DNA from: Mucilaginibacter lappiensis
Lineage (GTDB): Bacteria; Bacteroidota; Bacteroidia; Sphingobacteriales; Sphingobacteriaceae
Length of the DNA: 64,000 nucleotides
NCBI RefSeq assembly: GCF_900155965.1
Contig: NZ_FTMG01000011.1
Span: 124,001 to 188,000, forward strand
Direction: 5' to 3'
Shown here: one piece after another, positions 33,544-41,684 of the stretch
Numbering within the stretch: the first letter of the stretch is position 1
Layout: each line of letters opens with the position of its first letter
Notes under the pieces: generated by a model
The model's input: the letters and a program-made list of their open reading frames with translations, nothing else
What the model was told of the DNA's origin: nothing
Database searches by the model: none
Made by a program: the position numbers and the translations under genes

Positions 33544-36048
33544 TTATGCTTTTTTGGCGGCAGGCTTAACTGCAGGTTTCTTTTTGGTTTCGGTGTAAAT
33601 TGCACCACCAAGGGCCAGCACCAACAGGATAGATCCAGCTAAAGAGATATTTTCACCGGCATAATAGGATGTTGGGTGGAATATGAATTCGATCTTGTGG
33701 TTACCAACCGGTATCTGCGCAGCACGTAAAAGGTAATCAGCACGGAAGTATGGTTTTTCAACCCCGTCGATCAGCATTTTCCATCCTTTATTATAATACA
33801 CTTCAGAGAAAACAGCGATTTGTGAGGCGGTTGAACCACTTTGGTATATCATATGATCAGGATTGTAACTCACCAGGTCTATTTTGCCGGCAGGATCGGT
33901 CCCTAATGTTTTTTCGTCAATATCGCTTTTGTACTGCTTATCAACGATGGCTTCGTCTTTAGGGGAAAAACTGCTGATTGCCTGCATTTCCTGGTCGGCA
34001 TTTTCAGCGTATTTGATGCTTTTTATAAACCAGGCATGTCCGCAAGCTGTTGGATTTACCTGCATACCTAAGTTTTGCGTTTTTTGGTCTTGTGTAATAA
34101 TGTATTTGGTATTTAGCATATCCAAAACATCCTGGTTAATGCTTTTGGAGAATTGATTATCTATAAGCTCATCGAATCTTTTTAATCGAGCTGCAGAATA
34201 TCCGCTTATTGATTTATGAAAAAACGGATTAAATAAATCATATTTAATACTGGCGCTTACGTCAAATACGCGATAGTCAGGATCTTTATCTTTCATTATA
34301 AATTGGTCAACCTCACGAGGTTTAACCGCCTGATCGGCCTCAATTTTATCCTGAAAATTCTCATTCTTCAAATAACGCCGGTCTACCTGCCACATATCAA
34401 CCAATGTTAAGGCAAGTAAGGCAACCGAAAGCGTAACTATATTTATTTTCTGTTTGATAAATGCCCATACAATACCAAATGTTAATAACACAAATATTAA
34501 TGAGCGTATAGCATCTGCACGTGCCAAAGATACCCTGTCTTTAATAATGGCATTAGCCACATCATTAGCTAATGCAGCATTACTCTTGAACGCTTGCGTA
34601 AGATAGTTTATTCCAGCAGCTTGATCTTCGGCTCTAAAGCTTAGAATAAGATCGGGTAACACAGCAAATAACAGGGTAAGCCCACCAACTATGTAAAGAG
34701 AGAGCATCAATTTTTTAAGTATAGGGTTTCTGTCTTTGGTATCAATAATTTCCTGAACTGCCAAGAATGCCAGTATCGGGAAACATATACTGGCCACAGC
34801 CAATATAGATTCCACCGCACGGAACTTATTGTATAAGGGGAAATAGTTGAAAAAGATATCAGATAGAAATGGCATGTTGCGACCAAAGGACAATAACATG
34901 GTTAATACCACAGTAGCTAACAACCACCATTTTAAACGGTTTTTAACTGTCAGTAGGCCAAATAAGAATAAAAAGCAAACTACGGCACCAAAATAATATG
35001 GGCCGGCCGTACCCGGTTTGTTACCCCAATAGGTTGTCATGCCCGGTACCGATGAGGTAATCTGTTGTGTATAATTAACTGCTTGCTCCTGGGGAATACC
35101 ATTTGTCATCAACACTTTAGCAGTTTCTGAGTTTTGATCTAATGGCTCCGTACTTGGAGAGGCACCGCCATATATATTCGGGATCAGGAAAGTAAAAGAT
35201 TCACCCACCCCCTGGCTCCATTGATAAGCATAATCTTTTGCAAGGCCATTGCTGGGCTCTTTGGAGGTTTGGGTAAGGTTTGATTTTCCGCGTATGGTTT
35301 CTTTACCAAAGTCGTAAGTACTCCATAAACTGGATGCGTTCACAGCCAATGCAAGCAAGGTTGCACCCCCTATGTAAGCCAATGACTTTAAGAAGGGCTG
35401 CGTGTTTTTTGTTTTAATTGCATGATACAATTCAATTCCCACTAATATGATCAGCGATAGCAACAAATAATAAGTCATTTGTACGTGGTTAGCTCTGATC
35501 TCCATAGCCAGGAAAAATGCCGTTAGCGCACCACCTAATATGTGTTTTCCTCTTAGTGTTAGGATAATACCACCTAATATGGGGGCAAAAAATGCAATAG
35601 CAAAGGCCTGGTTTGAGTGCCCTGCAACGAGTAGGATGATATTGTATGATGAAAATGTAAATGCAACTGCACCAGCAGCAGCAAGCCACGGGTTTAATTT
35701 AAGTACAATAAACAAAAAGTAGGTACCTAATAAAAGCAATAATACAGTATCAACAGGATTAGGAAATGTGACTTTTAGTGCTGTTACAATATGTGTAGTA
35801 ATGTTGTCAGGATATGGTGCCCATATTTGAAATGCAGGCATACCACCAAATATCTGGTTTGTCCAAAGTATAGTTGTATCCTTTGCCCGGTAATCCATTA
35901 TTTCTTTTTGAGTGGATTGGGCTCCAAGAACATCGCTTTGGCCTAATGTTTTACCCTGGAAGGCGGGTGTAAGGAAAAAAAAGCATATAGCTACAAAAAT
36001 TGCAATAACGGCCAGATGAGTACCATTACGTTTAAACCAGTTGTTCAT
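33544..36048 (-). CDS. YfhO-family membrane protein (GT-C-like)
   Basis: An 834-residue polytopic membrane protein. About 12-13 helices in the first 560 residues (AVIAIFVAICFFFLTPAFQG first), then a periplasmic domain, then a last helix (ISLAGSILLVLALGGAIYTE) and a Lys/Ala/Pro tail. The segment ILWTNQIFGGMPAFQIWAPY is typical of Bacteroidota YfhO. YfhO in Firmicutes is needed for glycosylation of teichoic acids, and the fold resembles lipid-linked-sugar glycosyltransferases, so a role in decorating surface glycans is plausible, fitting the polysaccharide genes next to it. Confidence 0.88.
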   Translation of the reverse strand: MNNWFKRNGTHLAVIAIFVAICFFFLTPAFQGKTLGQSDVLGAQSTQKEIMDYRAKDTTILWTNQIFGGMPAFQIWAPYPDNITTHIVTALKVTFPNPVDTVLLLLLGTYFLFIVLKLNPWLAAAGAVAFTFSSYNIILLVAGHSNQAFAIAFFAPILGGIILTLRGKHILGGALTAFFLAMEIRANHVQMTYYLLLSLIILVGIELYHAIKTKNTQPFLKSLAYIGGATLLALAVNASSLWSTYDFGKETIRGKSNLTQTSKEPSNGLAKDYAYQWSQGVGESFTFLIPNIYGGASPSTEPLDQNSETAKVLMTNGIPQEQAVNYTQQITSSVPGMTTYWGNKPGTAGPYYFGAVVCFLFLFGLLTVKNRLKWWLLATVVLTMLLSFGRNMPFLSDIFFNYFPLYNKFRAVESILAVASICFPILAFLAVQEIIDTKDRNPILKKLMLSLYIVGGLTLLFAVLPDLILSFRAEDQAAGINYLTQAFKSNAALANDVANAIIKDRVSLARADAIRSLIFVLLTFGIVWAFIKQKINIVTLSVALLALTLVDMWQVDRRYLKNENFQDKIEADQAVKPREVDQFIMKDKDPDYRVFDVSASIKYDLFNPFFHKSISGYSAARLKRFDELIDNQFSKSINQDVLDMLNTKYIITQDQKTQNLGMQVNPTACGHAWFIKSIKYAENADQEMQAISSFSPKDEAIVDKQYKSDIDEKTLGTDPAGKIDLVSYNPDHMIYQSGSTASQIAVFSEVYYNKGWKMLIDGVEKPYFRADYLLRAAQIPVGNHKIEFIFHPTSYYAGENISLAGSILLVLALGGAIYTETKKKPAVKPAAKKA

Positions 36049-36116
36049 TTAAGTTTTTTGAAATGGATAATATATATTCCTCAAAAATAGAAATTTGAAT
36101 GACAATTGAGTTACAT

Positions 36117-36239
36117 AATTCGGATTTCGGATGTTCGATTTCGGATTTGGGAAAATTTGCTGATTTTGAAAATTAAAAAAGTAGGATTTGGTACAGCTTC
36201 AAACTAAATCCGAAATCGAACATCCGAATTCCGAAATTA
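36117..36239. repeat. Iterated-word inverted repeat (TTTCGGATTT family)
   Basis: Arm 36117-36150 is TTCGGATTTCGGATGTTCGA followed by TTTCGGATTTGGG; arm 36206-36239 is AAATCCGAAATCGAACATCC followed by GAATTCCGAAATT; about 25 of 30 bases pair. On the minus strand the upstream gene (36244-36540) ends 5-8 bases before the arm, so the repeat follows a stop codon. Confidence 0.88.
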
Positions 36240-36243
36240 AAAA

Positions 36244-36540
36244 TTAGCAGGTAAGCTCGCGACTACGTAGCAGGATAAACAACAATATCATACCTGCAAG
36301 GCTCACGACATAGGCTATCACCTGGGGTTTGCCATAATCTTCCCTGTATTTGCGTATGCTGAAAAAGTTATATAAGGCAAGGGCACCTAAAACCACCCAA
36401 AAGAATGTGCCTATCTTGGCGCAGGTAGCAAATAGCTGCAGCGCAACTGTAAATACAATGTAATTGGCCACAATGAGTATAACAGACTCGGAGGTATTGT
36501 TATGGTTTGGGCGTCTTTTGTATACTTCTTCTGGCAGCAT
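36244..36540 (-). CDS. Small membrane protein of unknown function
   Basis: 98 residues with three predicted helices (VILIVANYIVFTVALQLFAT, GTFFWVVLGALALYNFFSI, VIAYVVSLAGMILLFILLR). The gene starts 5 bases after the DUF4834 gene and is co-transcribed with it. I do not recognise the family; similar small proteins accompany DUF4834 in relatives, as far as I can judge from memory. Confidence 0.78.
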   Translation of the reverse strand: MLPEEVYKRRPNHNNTSESVILIVANYIVFTVALQLFATCAKIGTFFWVVLGALALYNFFSIRKYREDYGKPQVIAYVVSLAGMILLFILLRSRELTC

Positions 36541-36545
36541 AGGGT

Positions 36546-36794
36546 TTATTTCACTTCTTCATAATCAACAAACTCGCCTTCAGAATCAGGCACGGTACCC
36601 CTTTTCCCCTGTGGGATATAATCAACCTTGATAGCACCATCTGGACGTCTGGTGGATTGACGTTGCTGCTGCTGAGCTTGTTGCTGGGCCTTATTCACCA
36701 CGCTTTCAAAAAGGAAAGGTAGCAGATATCGTACTAAACTGCGTATGATATATAGTATACAAATTGATATGAGTAGAAAACGAATTAAAAGCAT
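36546..36794 (-). CDS. DUF4834 family protein
   Basis: 82 residues: one N-terminal membrane helix (IRFLLISICILYIIRSLVRY), then a Gln-rich stretch (KAQQQAQQQQRQSTRR) and a conserved C-terminal tail (DYIPQGKRGTVPDSEGEFVD). Single-pass membrane protein with a cytoplasmic tail, found in Bacteroidota. Function unknown. ATG at 36794 is preferred over the GTG one codon upstream. Confidence 0.88.
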   Translation of the reverse strand: MLLIRFLLISICILYIIRSLVRYLLPFLFESVVNKAQQQAQQQQRQSTRRPDGAIKVDYIPQGKRGTVPDSEGEFVDYEEVK

Positions 36795-36860
36795 CACATT
36801 AATTTTTAGCTTACAAATATAAGTTATATAACGTAAAAATTGTTTTAATATGATTGAAGA

Positions 36861-36949
36861 TAGATGTACAGATGTGCGGATTACGGATGTGCGGATGAAA
36901 AATCTACTTTTGTATGATACTCATTTGCTATCTGTAATCTGCACATCTA
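36861..36949. repeat. Iterated-word inverted repeat (GATGTGCGGATTACG family)
   Basis: Arm 1 repeats GATGTACAGATGTGCGGATT and ACGGATGTGCGGATG; arm 2 (36929-36949) is GCTATCTGTAATCTGCACAT. Arm 2 contains the uvrB stop codon (minus-strand TAG ATGTGCAGATTACAGATAG). Only one repeat of this word is seen in the window. Confidence 0.75.
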
Positions 36950-38971
36950 AAACTTCTCTTCCATCATTTTTTCTAAGGCAAACATCTCATCGCGCAGTTT
37001 GGCGGCCTGTAAAAAGTCCATATCCTTGGCCGCTGCGAGCATGTCTTTTTTAGTATTGTCAATTGATTTTTTCAGATCGGCCTTGGTCATGTACTGCACT
37101 ATCGGATCGGCAGCCAGTGATATGGAATCAGCTTCCACATAAGCTTTTTGTACACCACCCTGAAAGTCGACCACAGAGGTTTGCTCCATGATCTCTTCGC
37201 GCGTTTTACCAACCGTGGTTGGCGTTATGCCGTGTGTTGTATTGTAGGCTATCTGTATATCGCGGCGGCGATTGGTCTCATCCATTGTAATCTGCATAGA
37301 ATCGGTGATCTTGTCGGCATACATGATCACCCGGCCGCGATCGTTACGGGCGGCACGACCAATAGTTTGTATCAGCGAGCGCTCAGAACGCAGGAACCCT
37401 TCCTTATCGGCATCCAGAATGGCTACCAGGGATACTTCCGGCAGATCAAGCCCTTCGCGCAATAAGTTGATACCGATCAATACATCAAACTCACCCAGTC
37501 GTAAGCCTCTTAATATCTCTACCCTTTGCAGGGTTTTTACTTCGGAATGGATGTAACGGCATTTGATACCCAGGCGGTCCATATACTTAGCCAATTCCTC
37601 GGCCATACGTTTGGTGAGGGTGGTTACGAGAATACGGTCACCCATTTTGATGGTCTTATCTACCTCATCCAGCAGATCGTCAACCTGGTTGATCACCGGG
37701 CGAACTTCAATAACGGGGTCAAGTAAGCCGGTAGGGCGTATCACCTGCTGCACTACCACGCCTTCAGATTTCTCCAGTTCAAAATCGCCGGGGGTAGCAC
37801 TTACATAAATGGTTTGCGGAGCCAGTTTCTCAAACTCCTGAAAATTTAGCGGACGGTTATCCATAGCAGCCGGCAGCCGGAAACCATAATCGACCAATGA
37901 TATTTTACGTGACCGGTCTCCACCATACATGGCCCTGATCTGCGGAACGGTTACGTGACTTTCGTCAATCACCATCAGATAATCATCCGGGAAATAATCT
38001 AGCAGGCAGAAGGGGCGCGCCCCAGGCTGCCGTCCGTCAAAAAAGCGCGAATAGTTCTCGATGCCCGAGCAATAGCCCAGTTCGCGTATCATTTCCAGAT
38101 CATAGTTAACCCGCTCTTCCAGGCGCTTGGCCTCCAGGAAACGGCCATCATCAATAAACTGCTTTTTACGGGTTTCCAGCTCTTCCTGTATAGCCCAGAT
38201 AGATTGGGTAAAACGCTCCCGTGGCGCAACGTACAGGTTTGCCGGATACACGACCATATGGGTCATTTTTTCAACGGTCTTTCCCGTAGTGACATCAAAA
38301 GTGCTGAGCTCTTCAATGTCATCCCCGAAAAAGGATATGCGGTAAGCATAATCCAGGTAGGCCGGGAAAATATCAACCGTATCACCCTTTACCCGGAAAG
38401 TACCGCGCTTAAAATCGGCAGTAGTGCGGGCATAAAGTATCTCTACCAGGCGGTGTAAAAAAGCATTGCGACTAATACGCGTACCTACTGCGAACTTGAA
38501 AACAGAGTCGGCAAAGTCATCCGGGTTACCCATACCATAGATGCAGGATATAGATGATACCACGATAACATCCCTGCGACCCGACATTAGGGCCGAAGTA
38601 GTGCGCAAACGTAATTTCTCTATCTCCTCGTTTATTTGCAGGTCTTTTTCAATATAGGTGTTGGTGGTGGGTATAAACGCTTCGGGCTGATAATAATCAT
38701 AGTACGACACAAAGTAGTTTACCGCGTTTTCCGGGAAAAACTGCTTAAACTCGCCGTACAGCTGTGCTGCCAGTGTTTTATTGTGGCTCAGTATCAGCGT
38801 AGGCTTTTGCGTTTGCTGTATCACATTGGCAATAGAAAATGTTTTACCCGATCCGGTAACACCTAGCAAGGTTTGAAAAGGATCGCCATTATTTACACCT
38901 TCCACCAGTTGACGGATAGCTTCGGGCTGATCGCCGGTGGGGAAGTATTGGGAGGTTAAATTAAAATCCAT
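36947..38971 (-). CDS. uvrB: Excinuclease ABC subunit B
   Basis: Damage-recognition helicase-like subunit of nucleotide excision repair. 674 residues, normal length. Walker A LLGVTGSGKT (35-44), the beta-hairpin YYDYYQPEAFIPTTNTYIEK, DYFPDDYLMVIDESHVT (motif II), YVSATPGD, motif V/VI LREGLDLPEVSL and QTIGRAARN, and a C-terminal UVR domain (DMDFLQAAKLRDEMFALEKM). Its long upstream region (38972-39635) contains the structured element copy B in the same orientation. Confidence 0.98.
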   Translation of the reverse strand: MDFNLTSQYFPTGDQPEAIRQLVEGVNNGDPFQTLLGVTGSGKTFSIANVIQQTQKPTLILSHNKTLAAQLYGEFKQFFPENAVNYFVSYYDYYQPEAFIPTTNTYIEKDLQINEEIEKLRLRTTSALMSGRRDVIVVSSISCIYGMGNPDDFADSVFKFAVGTRISRNAFLHRLVEILYARTTADFKRGTFRVKGDTVDIFPAYLDYAYRISFFGDDIEELSTFDVTTGKTVEKMTHMVVYPANLYVAPRERFTQSIWAIQEELETRKKQFIDDGRFLEAKRLEERVNYDLEMIRELGYCSGIENYSRFFDGRQPGARPFCLLDYFPDDYLMVIDESHVTVPQIRAMYGGDRSRKISLVDYGFRLPAAMDNRPLNFQEFEKLAPQTIYVSATPGDFELEKSEGVVVQQVIRPTGLLDPVIEVRPVINQVDDLLDEVDKTIKMGDRILVTTLTKRMAEELAKYMDRLGIKCRYIHSEVKTLQRVEILRGLRLGEFDVLIGINLLREGLDLPEVSLVAILDADKEGFLRSERSLIQTIGRAARNDRGRVIMYADKITDSMQITMDETNRRRDIQIAYNTTHGITPTTVGKTREEIMEQTSVVDFQGGVQKAYVEADSISLAADPIVQYMTKADLKKSIDNTKKDMLAAAKDMDFLQAAKLRDEMFALEKMMEEKF

Positions 38972-39060
38972 GTTGTTATGTAAAAATACAAATATTCCTG
39001 CAATAGGTTTTGCAATTCAAAATAAGTGCAGGATAATGACAACCTTATGTCAGCAGGATT

Positions 39061-39088
39061 TGAGTGTGTCGAAAAATCTTCACACTCA
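39061..39088. other. Hairpin in the uvrB upstream region
   Basis: TGAGTGTG / CACACTCA with a 12-base loop, between the structured element and the uvrB start. No T-run follows on either strand; role unknown. Confidence 0.4.
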
Positions 39089-39144
39089 TCCGGATTAATT
39101 TTTCACCAACTTTTTACCCCACAAAAACGAAACTTACAAAATTC

Positions 39145-39450
39145 AAACCGGGCATCCTCTTCGGGGTACTTTTTAAACCTTTATTTTAACACTTTTCTGC
39201 TCAAAAACGATATAAAAAGGTGTGCTTATTACCCGGTTTAACTAAATTTTAACGCCATTTTAACACTTTTTAACAAATTTTTGATGGGTTTTGAAAAAGT
39301 TAAAAAGTATTAAATAATTGATTGTTAAATAACTATATACAAAACGGTTGGTTTTTGGCTTGTTTTGTTCCTTTAACCAAACAGCCCTGCTTACAATTTT
39401 CAAAGTAAGCAGGGCTGGCCTGTGGTATACTTAAAGATACAAAAAATAGT
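39145..39450 (-). other. Structured dispersed noncoding element, copy B
   Basis: Read on the minus strand: near -7 box TATCTTTA, TATACCAC, stem AGCCCTGCTTAC / GTAAGCAGGGCT (plus coordinates 39383-39394 and 39405-39416), GCTGTTTGGTTAAAGGAACA, AAAAACCAACCGTTTTGTAT, TTAACAATCAAT, TTAATACTTTTTAA, phased GTTAAAA boxes, GAGCAGAAAAGTGTTAAAAT and AGGTTTAAAAAGTACC. Block order and spacing match copy A (31050-31335). It lies between the MarR gene and uvrB, pointing at uvrB. The rest of the 663-base gap holds a REP-like unit, a hairpin and nothing else I recognise. Confidence 0.75.
39237..39274 (-). promoter_or_regulatory. Phased GTTAAAA boxes, copy B
   Basis: On the minus strand the G of each GTTAAA(A) is at 39274, 39264, 39253 and 39242, i.e. 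10, 11 and 11 bases apart, with a further GTTAAAAT at 39190 (52 bases, five turns). This parallels copy A at 31207-31301. Confidence 0.7.
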
Positions 39451-39493
39451 TGGGATGTGCAAGGGGATGAACCGGAACTACTCTTAGTTTTTT

Positions 39494-39571
39494 GTCATCC
39501 TGAGCGATAGCGAAGGATCTTCTTCGGCATGCCTGGCGCACAATAGATGCTTCACTGTCGTTCAGCATGAC
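39494..39571. repeat. REP-like inverted repeat, GTCATCCTGAG type
   Basis: GTCATCCTGAGCGATAGCGA at one end and CACTGTCGTTCAGCATGAC at the other; same type as 688-763 and 1966-2043. Confidence 0.88.
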
Positions 39572-39635
39572 AAATTCCCACCCTCTTTCCGCCCCGGGCG
39601 AAGCGCAGACGGGGTGAGTCGTCTGCGTAATCCAA

Positions 39636-40115
39636 CTAGCCCGTTAAACTAATCCGCTTAGCCCGTTCAAAAAGACTGAGGCGTTTCATTTGTTCTTCCA
39701 CCTCGCTTATGGCTTGCAGGAGATTATTTTGTGTGGTGGTGAGCTCCGTTAAAGCTGCTACCATCACCTCCCAAACTGGTTTCATTTGCTCAATCAGTTC
39801 CTGGCCTTTGGCGGTTAGCTGGATCAGGCGTTTTCTTTCATCAGCCTTATCCTTTTTGGAGCGGATCAGCTTTACTTTTTCCAGCTCTTTCAGCAAACTG
39901 ATGGTGGACGGGTGGGTGTAGCCAATTTCATTGGCAATTTCCACCACGCTCAAAACCGATCTTAAGTGCAGGGTGTAGATCACCGGGAACCATTTGGGTT
40001 CAAAATCAACACCGTTGGCCTTATATATCAGAACGCCATCCTTACGGAACTGGTCGCTAAGGCGTTGCAATCTGGTTGCAATGGCTAAAATGCCCGATTC
40101 ATCTATCACATTCAT
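39636..40115 (-). CDS. MarR-family transcriptional regulator
   Basis: 159 residues, winged helix-turn-helix dimer. The recognition region is SVVEIANEIGYTHPSTISLL followed by KELEKVKLIRSKKDKADERK, whose DERKR wing is the MarR signature. It follows the GNAT gene by 14 bases in one operon; an operator-like double palindrome overlaps the promoter of that operon, so it probably represses itself and the acetyltransferase. Confidence 0.92.
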   Translation of the reverse strand: MNVIDESGILAIATRLQRLSDQFRKDGVLIYKANGVDFEPKWFPVIYTLHLRSVLSVVEIANEIGYTHPSTISLLKELEKVKLIRSKKDKADERKRLIQLTAKGQELIEQMKPVWEVMVAALTELTTTQNNLLQAISEVEEQMKRLSLFERAKRISLTG

Positions 40116-40129
40116 GTATAAACCCGTGC

Positions 40130-40627
40130 TTAATTTGTCAAATGTAGGTGATAAAAAATAGTATCTGCGCTCATCAACGGAAATGATTGCGGCAATTCAT
40201 TTTTGGCCAGCCTGGTGAAGCCATTGCGTTCATAAAAACGATGAGCCGCTTTGAGTACGTCAACCGTTCCTAAATAAATATCGGCGATCTGGTTTTGGCG
40301 GCAATAATCAATCAGTGTATCAAGCAGCAATTGACCGGTGCCCCACTCTTTGCCACGGTAATCTTTCCGAACAAACATTTTACGGATAGCGCCGGCATGC
40401 TTATCGAAAGCAATTAAGCCTATAGTGCCCACCAGGAGTTCGTTGTGTTTGGCTCCCCAGAAGTTGCCTCCGGTTTGATGATAGTTTTTCTCGATATCTA
40501 ACAGGTCGGGTTGATCCTGGATCGTAATGGGAACGTTAAACTCAATTTGCTGTATGGGCAAAACAATGTCAATGATCTGTTCGCAGTAATCATTATTTAA
40601 GGGGGTAATAGCAGAAAGTATGTTCAT
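40130..40627 (-). CDS. GNAT N-acetyltransferase
   Basis: 165 residues. The acetyl-CoA loop is VRKDYRGKEWGTGQLLLDTL and the C-terminal motif HRFYERNGFTRLAKNELPQS followed by FPLM. MarR/GNAT pairs are common and a few natural proteins fuse both domains; here they are separate adjacent genes under one promoter. The substrate is unknown; self-resistance to a toxic small molecule is one option (inference). Confidence 0.9.
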   Translation of the reverse strand: MNILSAITPLNNDYCEQIIDIVLPIQQIEFNVPITIQDQPDLLDIEKNYHQTGGNFWGAKHNELLVGTIGLIAFDKHAGAIRKMFVRKDYRGKEWGTGQLLLDTLIDYCRQNQIADIYLGTVDVLKAAHRFYERNGFTRLAKNELPQSFPLMSADTIFYHLHLTN

Positions 40628-40644
40628 GGTTATAAATTTATATT

Positions 40645-40665
40645 CAAAACTACGTAGTTAACTAC
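40645..40665 (-). promoter_or_regulatory. Promoter and predicted MarR operator of the GNAT-marR operon
   Basis: On the minus strand TAGTTTTG (40645-40652) fits TAnnTTTG exactly. It is overlapped by two interlocked perfect palindromes, AACTACGTAGTT (40648-40659) and GTAGTTAACTAC (40654-40665). TAGTTAACTA-like dyads are typical MarR-family sites, and the overlap with the -7 box predicts repression. Confidence 0.75.
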
Positions 40666-40700
40666 ATATATTCATAATTGAATTGTAAAAAAACTTGTTA

Positions 40701-40832
40701 GAATCAGGAATCAAGAGCCAGGAATCAAGAAAAAGATGGAAAAAATATCCTTTTACTGCTGTGACACTTAAATATTCCTTAAATTGTGGCATACATTTAG
40801 CTGTTTTCCTGATTCCTGGCTCTTGATTCTTG
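40701..40832. repeat. Iterated-word inverted repeat (AATCAAGAGCCAGGAATCAAG family)
   Basis: Arm 40701-40730 is GAATCAGGAATCAAGAGCCA followed by GGAATCAAGA; arm 40805-40832 is TTCCTGATTCCTGGCTCTTG followed by ATTCTTGA. The loop of about 75 bases contains AT-rich DNA with a near -7 box (TACATTTA, 40793-40800) for upp. It lies between divergent genes; the related 61907-61997 repeat is also in a divergent gap. Confidence 0.85.
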
Positions 40833-40849
40833 ACTCTAAATCTACAAGC

Positions 40850-41494
40850 ATGATCTTTATTCTCAATAAAACCAATACCATTGCCAACCAGTTTTTGGCC
40901 GAACTGCGAGACACCGACATACAGCAGGATAAAGCGCGTTTTAGGCTTAACCAGGAAAAACTGGGACAGATACTGGCTTATGAGCTCAGTAAAACACTTC
41001 AGTATGAGGATAAGGAAGTGCAGACCTCATTAGGCACAGCCAGTGTAAGCGTACCTGTTGATCAACCGGTGTTGGGGACTATTTTGCGTGCCGGCCTGCC
41101 TTTTCACCAGGGTTTTATGCAGTATTTTGATCAATCGGCTTCGGCTTTTATTACTGCCTATCGTAAAGTAAAGCGTACCGGCGATTTTGTGATCCAGGTT
41201 GATCATATCTCCACCCCAAATCTCGATGGTAAAATATTTATCCTGTGCGATACCATGCTGGCCACCGGGCAAAGCATCGTAGTGGTATGTAAGGAACTCA
41301 TGGCCCAGTATAAAATAAAAGAGCTGCATATAGCTGCCGTAATAGCCAGTACCGAAGGCGTGGCACATGTAAGGGCCAACCTGCCCAAGGCCAAGTTATG
41401 GTTGTGTGCTGTTGATGATGAAATGACCAGCAAAGCTTATATAGTGCCCGGCCTGGGTGATGCCGGTGACCTGGCTTTCGGAGACAAGTCCTGA
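40850..41494 (+). CDS. upp: Uracil phosphoribosyltransferase
   Basis: Converts uracil and PRPP to UMP in pyrimidine salvage. With the ATG at 40850 it has 214 residues, the usual length; the longer frame upstream is repeat sequence. The PRPP loop reads IFILCDTMLATGQSIVVV (most UPRTs have DPMLATG), the uracil-binding tail is YIVPGLGDAGDLAFGDK, and LGTILRAGLPFHQGFMQYF is the conserved N-terminal region. The Pro-to-Thr change in the PRPP loop and the Leu in GDLAFG are deviations from the E. coli sequence. Confidence 0.92.
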   Translation: MIFILNKTNTIANQFLAELRDTDIQQDKARFRLNQEKLGQILAYELSKTLQYEDKEVQTSLGTASVSVPVDQPVLGTILRAGLPFHQGFMQYFDQSASAFITAYRKVKRTGDFVIQVDHISTPNLDGKIFILCDTMLATGQSIVVVCKELMAQYKIKELHIAAVIASTEGVAHVRANLPKAKLWLCAVDDEMTSKAYIVPGLGDAGDLAFGDKS

Positions 41495-41583
41495 GTTTGG
41501 ATTTCGGATTTAGAAGGGGAATAGTTTAATTTTGCCTCTAATATTCATAAAGAACGCGTCATTGCAATGACGTGGTGTTAAAA
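41495..41583 (+). repeat. Duplicated intergenic block, copy 1 (with promoter)
   Basis: From the upp stop codon on: GTTTGGATTTCGGATTTAGA, GAATAGTTTAATTTTGCCTC, TAATATT and GTCATTGCAATGAC with GTGGTG. The same order with few differences is found at 43985-44077. The block includes a -7 box TAATTTTG (41527-41534) and a 14-base perfect palindrome GTCATTGCAATGAC (41558-41571), a collapsed form of the REP-like family. Confidence 0.85.
41527..41534 (+). promoter_or_regulatory. -7 box in front of the M60-like peptidase gene
   Basis: TAATTTTG followed by CC(T)C. It would give a leader of about 145 bases for the peptidase mRNA. The identical box recurs at 44014-44021 in the duplicated block. Confidence 0.55.
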
Positions 41584-41684
41584 CCTTTTGTTTGTGGTTT
41601 TTGTTAAAAAAAGTTAATGCTTGCGGTAATATTATTTGTTTTAAGGTTTTATATGTTCCTTTATGTAAACCAATCATTTACCTC

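Noticed and set aside
39026-39241. Plus-strand frame of 71 codons upstream of uvrB
   Set aside because: It runs through the noncoding structured element, has no promoter-like box and no recognisable protein features.
31050-39450. The two inverted element copies as ends of an 8-kb composite transposon
   Set aside because: No transposase lies between them, the copies are clearly diverged, the enclosed genes include core genes (uvrB), and each copy points at a gene as a leader would.
40784-40849. Longer upp start at 40784
   Set aside because: The added residues are translated repeat sequence; uracil phosphoribosyltransferases start at MIFILNKTN-like positions, i.e. at 40850.
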